From positions 1 through 64,000 of the forward strand of contig JAQGEQ010000273.1 of assembly GCA_034620365.1 (NCBI GenBank): a stretch of DNA of 64,000 nucleotides, in the 5' to 3' direction. Origin of the DNA: Pegea sp. RAD2-039 (lineage: Eukaryota; Chordata; Thaliacea; Salpida; Salpidae). Within the stretch, counting starts at the first letter, position 1; each line of letters begins with the position of its first letter. Of this stretch, positions 59,868 through 64,000 are shown one piece after another. A program made the position numbers and the translations under genes. The notes under the pieces were generated by a model that worked only from the letters and a program-made list of their open reading frames with translations, did no database searches and was not told where the DNA came from.

Positions 59868-60030
59868 GCTGTTTATCCTTCAGTTGTTTGTGGAGTAGAG
59901 AGCGCTATTCGGAGCGATCCGATATCTTCCCAGTTGCTAGTATTGATGTTGAGCAATTTGCAAGTATCTTTGAAAAGTAGGCAGGGACGGCTGATGTTGC
60001 GTTTGCCTTTAGATAGCTGAATGAGAACCT
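59868..60030 (-). mobile_element. LINE C-terminal fragment, minus strand
   Basis: The minus strand encodes KGKRNISRPCLLFKDTCKLL followed by NINTSNWEDIGSLRIA. This follows the pattern found after the reverse transcriptase in several LINE proteins (GRP.L..KD.CK..L..L.I....WE......R). It is short and ends in stops, so only a relic. Confidence 0.5.
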
Positions 60031-60264
60031 ATCTTAGTTTTATGTAAACTACAAAAATAATTTTTTAATAATTTAATTTTTAATGTTGATTTTATATATT
60101 ATCTAAATATTTTGACTTCTACGAAATTGTTCTTATATATTTTTAAACTTTAACAAACGTGTTACTTTTAAAACAAAATCTTTTATGAAGGTAGTTAGCT
60201 ATCGAACAGTTTTAAGTTTTTTATTTGAAAGCTAAAACTAACTTACCTTTTTTATATTCAACGG

Positions 60265-60754
60265 ATTAAATACGACTTAATTATTATCTTTAAAATTATC
60301 CACAATTTAATTGACATTCAATTTGATAATTTCTTTTCCATTAGTCCTTCCCTCAAGTTATATCGACTCAGACAACACACATTACATCTTAATAAGCCCA
60401 TATCACCTGGTACATTGGTCAAAGCAAATTTTTTCTCATACCACACAATTAGTACTTGGAACCAGCTGCCATCAGACATTGTCATGTCAGAATCACTCGC
60501 GTTGTTCAAGCAGAAGTTGAACCGTTATAATATTGCCAACATTGCCATTTCTAAGCTGTGATTGTATTATATTATTAACATTCTATGTAATTGTTCACTG
60601 TTATATGTTTTGAGGACCACTGAAATGTCATGTGTTACATCTTTTACTTTCTATATTTTTGACTAAATAGATGTTATTTGTGAGAATGTGTGTTAGCGAG
60701 AGGTGCTCTCTTCAGGCACCCTCCTTCACATTTATTGAAATAAATAAATAAATA
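60265..60754 (+). mobile_element. LINE 3' fragment, third copy
   Basis: Collinear with 16200-16686: FFSISPSLKLYRLRQHTLHL, then FFSYHTISTWNQLPSDIVMS and LFKQKLNRYNIANIAISKL with a stop. The same tail follows (GTGTGTTAGCGAGAGGTGCT), ending in GAAATAAATAAATAAATAA. The close match to the other tails suggests one LINE family active not long ago. It is 5'-truncated. Confidence 0.85.
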
Positions 60755-63700
60755 ATTAACTTTCTTTAAAAGTTTGGAAACACAAGTTAAATTAAATGCT
60801 AATGACACTAGCATCCATTAGATACTGCTAAAAAATAATATTATTACTTTGATCAACCAGACAAAAATTTAAAAGATTAATTTGACTTTATTTTCTTTAT
60901 TAGATATCTAGTGTAAAAAAAGTTTGATATCTTTTAAAATTAACAAACTTTTTTAATTCTTAAATTCTATATTAGAAGAATTGTTTCTGTCATAAGGACA
61001 TTTATATTTTTACTAATATTTATTTATAAAAGCCTCCTAAAAAACTGTGGCAGGGAATCTATAATAATAATTTCGATATTAACTTCTGTTATTCAGTTTT
61101 GTGTTCCGCAGAGGCAGCCGTATTTCGAGATGCTGTCCTTTTTACTACATTGTCTATCCTTGGAGGTGTATAGATAGTATATGAGCTGAATTACAAGATT
61201 ATTTAACGGCATACGTAAATGTCATTCGAAGGCAAATCACAGTCGATAACTTATTCATAGTTTTTTTCTGTTTACTGACAGTTCAGTTTTTAATTTAGGT
61301 AAATTTTGATATAAATAAAGCCTTCATAAGCATAAAATAAAAGAAAGTACGATACAAAGAAGGGTTAGGAACTAAAGAGTTTTCCCTTTATCAGTGAATA
61401 AACAAACCAATTGCAGAAGACTGCGTTTTTCAGGAGTGTGATTGAATGCTGAGGAGATGCCCTCATCTTCTTTTTCTACAACTCGAAAGATGTTGGCGCT
61501 CTTTTGGACCAATACGATCCGCTACAAGCTAAGACAACTGAACCAAGTTCCATCCTTACTTCTTCTTCAAGTAACTGATATCTCAGTGATCTTGAAAAGC
61601 TGAACTTCGAAACGTTTTCAAGCAGCCAAAGGTTCCAGAAAAATTATTCTCAAAAAGTATACTCTTATAGATGACCTTGTCATCATTGAATTGGACATTT
61701 TCACTGCCGTCCACAACATCGAGGACACATTAACTCGTACACCTATAAATATTCCTTCTTATTTCATTAAAAGTTTCAATTCTTCATTACTACATCCTTT
61801 CATAATTCATCATTAATTCAGTTTATCAAAAAAGAGGCAGAAATAAAAATATCTATAAATGATCAACTGGTCGCCTCTGTCGAGTATTTGAACGAATTTC
61901 AAAGAAAATACTGACATCTTCTCAACAACAATTTAATTTCTGAATATCAAATCTTTCTCAAAGATCCTCCAGTGATAAGCTGTTGTTCTGTCTTCACCAG
62001 TGGAAGATTCCTCAGCAAATAATCTACTAAAACCATCTATAGGCAGTCATCTTGTTTGCTATAAAAGCTGTTTTTGTCATTTTCAGGCATTTGTTGAATA
62101 AAATAAATTAATCTTTTATACTTTAAGGTTCATCCTGTAATTTTGCTTCTAAAATTTTGTGGTTTGTGGTTTGTCATAAAAAGACTGCTTATATTATTAT
62201 CCTAATATGAAAGATATCATGATACAGTAAAGCCTTATACTTTAAAAAAACGAAATTATTGTTGGTGACTATTGTTTAAATTAATTGTTTTTATAAATAT
62301 TCTGTTTTTTAATTCTTTTTGGATATTGAAGAAAATTAACTGTATCGATTTCTTTTCAATATTATATATTTAAAATATTTTAATAATATTTTATGTATTT
62401 ATAAATAGGTATTTTATAATATATTGGTCTTTTATCGATTCTTTGATAGTTTCTTTATTAAATTAAAAGGAATTTCTTCATAATGATTTATTTGAAAACT
62501 TTTCTCATTTCAAATTCTTGAAAATATAAAATGAGAAAAGGAAAAAAAATGTTGAATTAGGAAGTAAAGAACTTTTACCATGAGAAAAATTGATTGTTTA
62601 CATTTGAATTAATAATTTTCTCATTTAAATTAATCTAAATATTTAAAGCCAAAAATAAAATATAATTTTAGATGTATTTTGTTTCCAAATTTCATTTTTA
62701 TCTAAATTTTTATACATGTAAATCAAGTTGATAAAATTCTACTTTTTTTAAAGAACTTTTATAAAAAAATGTTCAGAAAACTTTAAGAAACAACAAATTA
62801 TATAATGTTAAACACAAATAGTTTTTTTTCTGTTTGACATTCTTATTTATTTAACAACTTTACAGTCACTGAGTTTTTGTTAAAATTTATTCTACCTTGA
62901 AAACTGCATTTAACAAAAATTAATTTTCTTGATTTTATAAACCTCAAACTTTTTAGTATTTAATATTTCTAAATAAGTTTTTTAAAGTTTATTTTTTAAC
63001 ATTTCAATTAAATTATTTTTATTTAAAACCTTCTGGAAAAACCTCAACAGAAATTTACCATCTCGTGAAATACCAAGTTGGTTTATAGGAAAATTTGCTC
63101 ATGGTTAATAATTAAGATAAATATTTGTTTAAAATTTTTGTTCTGCTTGAAAATAAGGAAGTAAATAATCTGAAATTTTATTGATTACGATTTAACACCT
63201 TAAAATAACTTCGTTTACATAAAAAGTTAAAAATCTACTTTTTAATGAGCAAAATATTTGTTTTAAAAATAATTCATCACAGTTTGAGTTTTTGCAAAAT
63301 TAATTCGTCATTTATTTAAACAAATCAGACTTTTAAAAGATATTCAAGGACTTTTTAGCTTCCTAAAAATATTACTTCCAAGATATTTATTCATTAACAT
63401 GAAAGAAACATTTGAATTATCGATTTTAGATAAGTTAAAAATAAACAAAATATAAGATTTGATTTTAAGAAATATTTCAACATTTGTTGTTTAGTAGAAA
63501 TTGGTTTGGAAACACATCTCTATATGAGGTTTGGAAATTGAAGATGAATATCTATAGATACATAAAGATAAAAATAATAAAAAGGAATTACACCAGCGGT
63601 AAAATACTTGATTTCTTTGTTACAGAAGCAGACAATTGATTTTGGGAATCAAAAAGAAATATGAAATTAAAAGTTTACAAAAAGCAGTTACTGGTTAAAG

Positions 63701-64000
63701 GCACTAAGCGCTTGGTACATAGACTAAGAAGGTGTTGTTGGTCTTTTTCACTATTGGTGACTCATCAGCCATTTCTTGCTGCGAAAAAGTGAGATGTCGT
63801 AGACTGAGGCACTTTACATCCACTCTGAGGAGGAGTCATGAAAATAAGGTCTTTGTGATGAAGATCAACTTACTTTTCAGAGGTGGTACATTTGACCTTA
63901 TGCTGAAGTTTACGAGAAGTTCGAATCATTTTGGTAACCAGCTCTATAGGATGACGGATATTTAAGATCAAGTCTCCTTTGCTCTTTTGATTCTAAATAA
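60755..64000. other. Gene-poor end of the window
   Basis: Mostly AT-rich. The segment 61380-61760 is less AT-rich and holds broken protein-like stretches (SKDVGALLDQYDPLQAKTTE on the plus strand), probably an old relic of unknown origin. On the minus strand 63865-63965 reads NIRHPIELVTKMIRTSRKLQ and ends at a GTAAGT, and could be an exon of a gene beginning beyond the window. I recognise neither. Confidence 0.35.

Overview
The window is nuclear DNA from an invertebrate animal. It is strongly AT-rich, its genes are split by GT-AG introns of which many are only about 50-70 nt, and it carries LINE retrotransposon debris. An animal is indicated by a SPRED gene (Ras-MAPK inhibitor), a BABAM2 gene (BRCA1-A/BRISC subunit), an MTH1-type Nudix gene and a cullin-3 relic. 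I cannot place it in a phylum. No bacterial-style operons, CRISPR arrays or convincing tRNA/rRNA genes were seen.

Layout. 1-2.4 kb: empty AT-rich DNA. 2.4-8.1 kb: a gene graveyard holding a cullin-3 pseudogene with introns, homeodomain-like fragments and a scrambled KH-domain (FUBP/KSRP-type) pseudogene. 9.3-10.6 kb (-): a seven-finger C2H2 zinc-finger gene. 12-16.7 kb: dispersed repeats, inverted homeodomain-like fragments and two LINE remnants. 18.2-25.5 kb (+): the centrepiece, a TATA-driven secreted precursor of 27 almost identical four-cysteine EGF-like units. Units 2-27 each have one 105-nt exon on a nearly constant 267-bp period, and units are separated by tetra-arginine cleavage sites. 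26.6-27.1 kb (+): intronless NUDT1/MTH1 homologue. 27.2-32.8 kb (-): a 25-exon gene for a tail-anchored coiled-coil protein, with an SRP-RNA Alu-domain-like relic in its first intron. 35.4-37.6 kb (+): complete nine-exon BABAM2. 38.5-40.6 kb (-): a seven-exon divergent actin-related protein with altered ATPase residues. 46.2-51.6 kb (-): six-exon SPRED. 51.6-64 kb: gene-poor DNA with LINE fragments.

Gene models were built by hand: exons were joined only where splice signals and codon phase agreed, and all exons listed for BABAM2, the actin-related protein, SPRED, the coiled-coil gene and the EGF array are phase-consistent. Functionally the intact genes are independent housekeeping or signalling genes: nucleotide-pool sanitation, K63-deubiquitinase complex, cytoskeleton-related, and Ras-MAPK inhibition. 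NUDT1 and the coiled-coil gene converge so closely that their 3' ends probably touch. The EGF array is unlike its neighbours and is the best candidate for an undescribed system: a multi-copy peptide precursor whose copy number looks recently and repeatedly changed.
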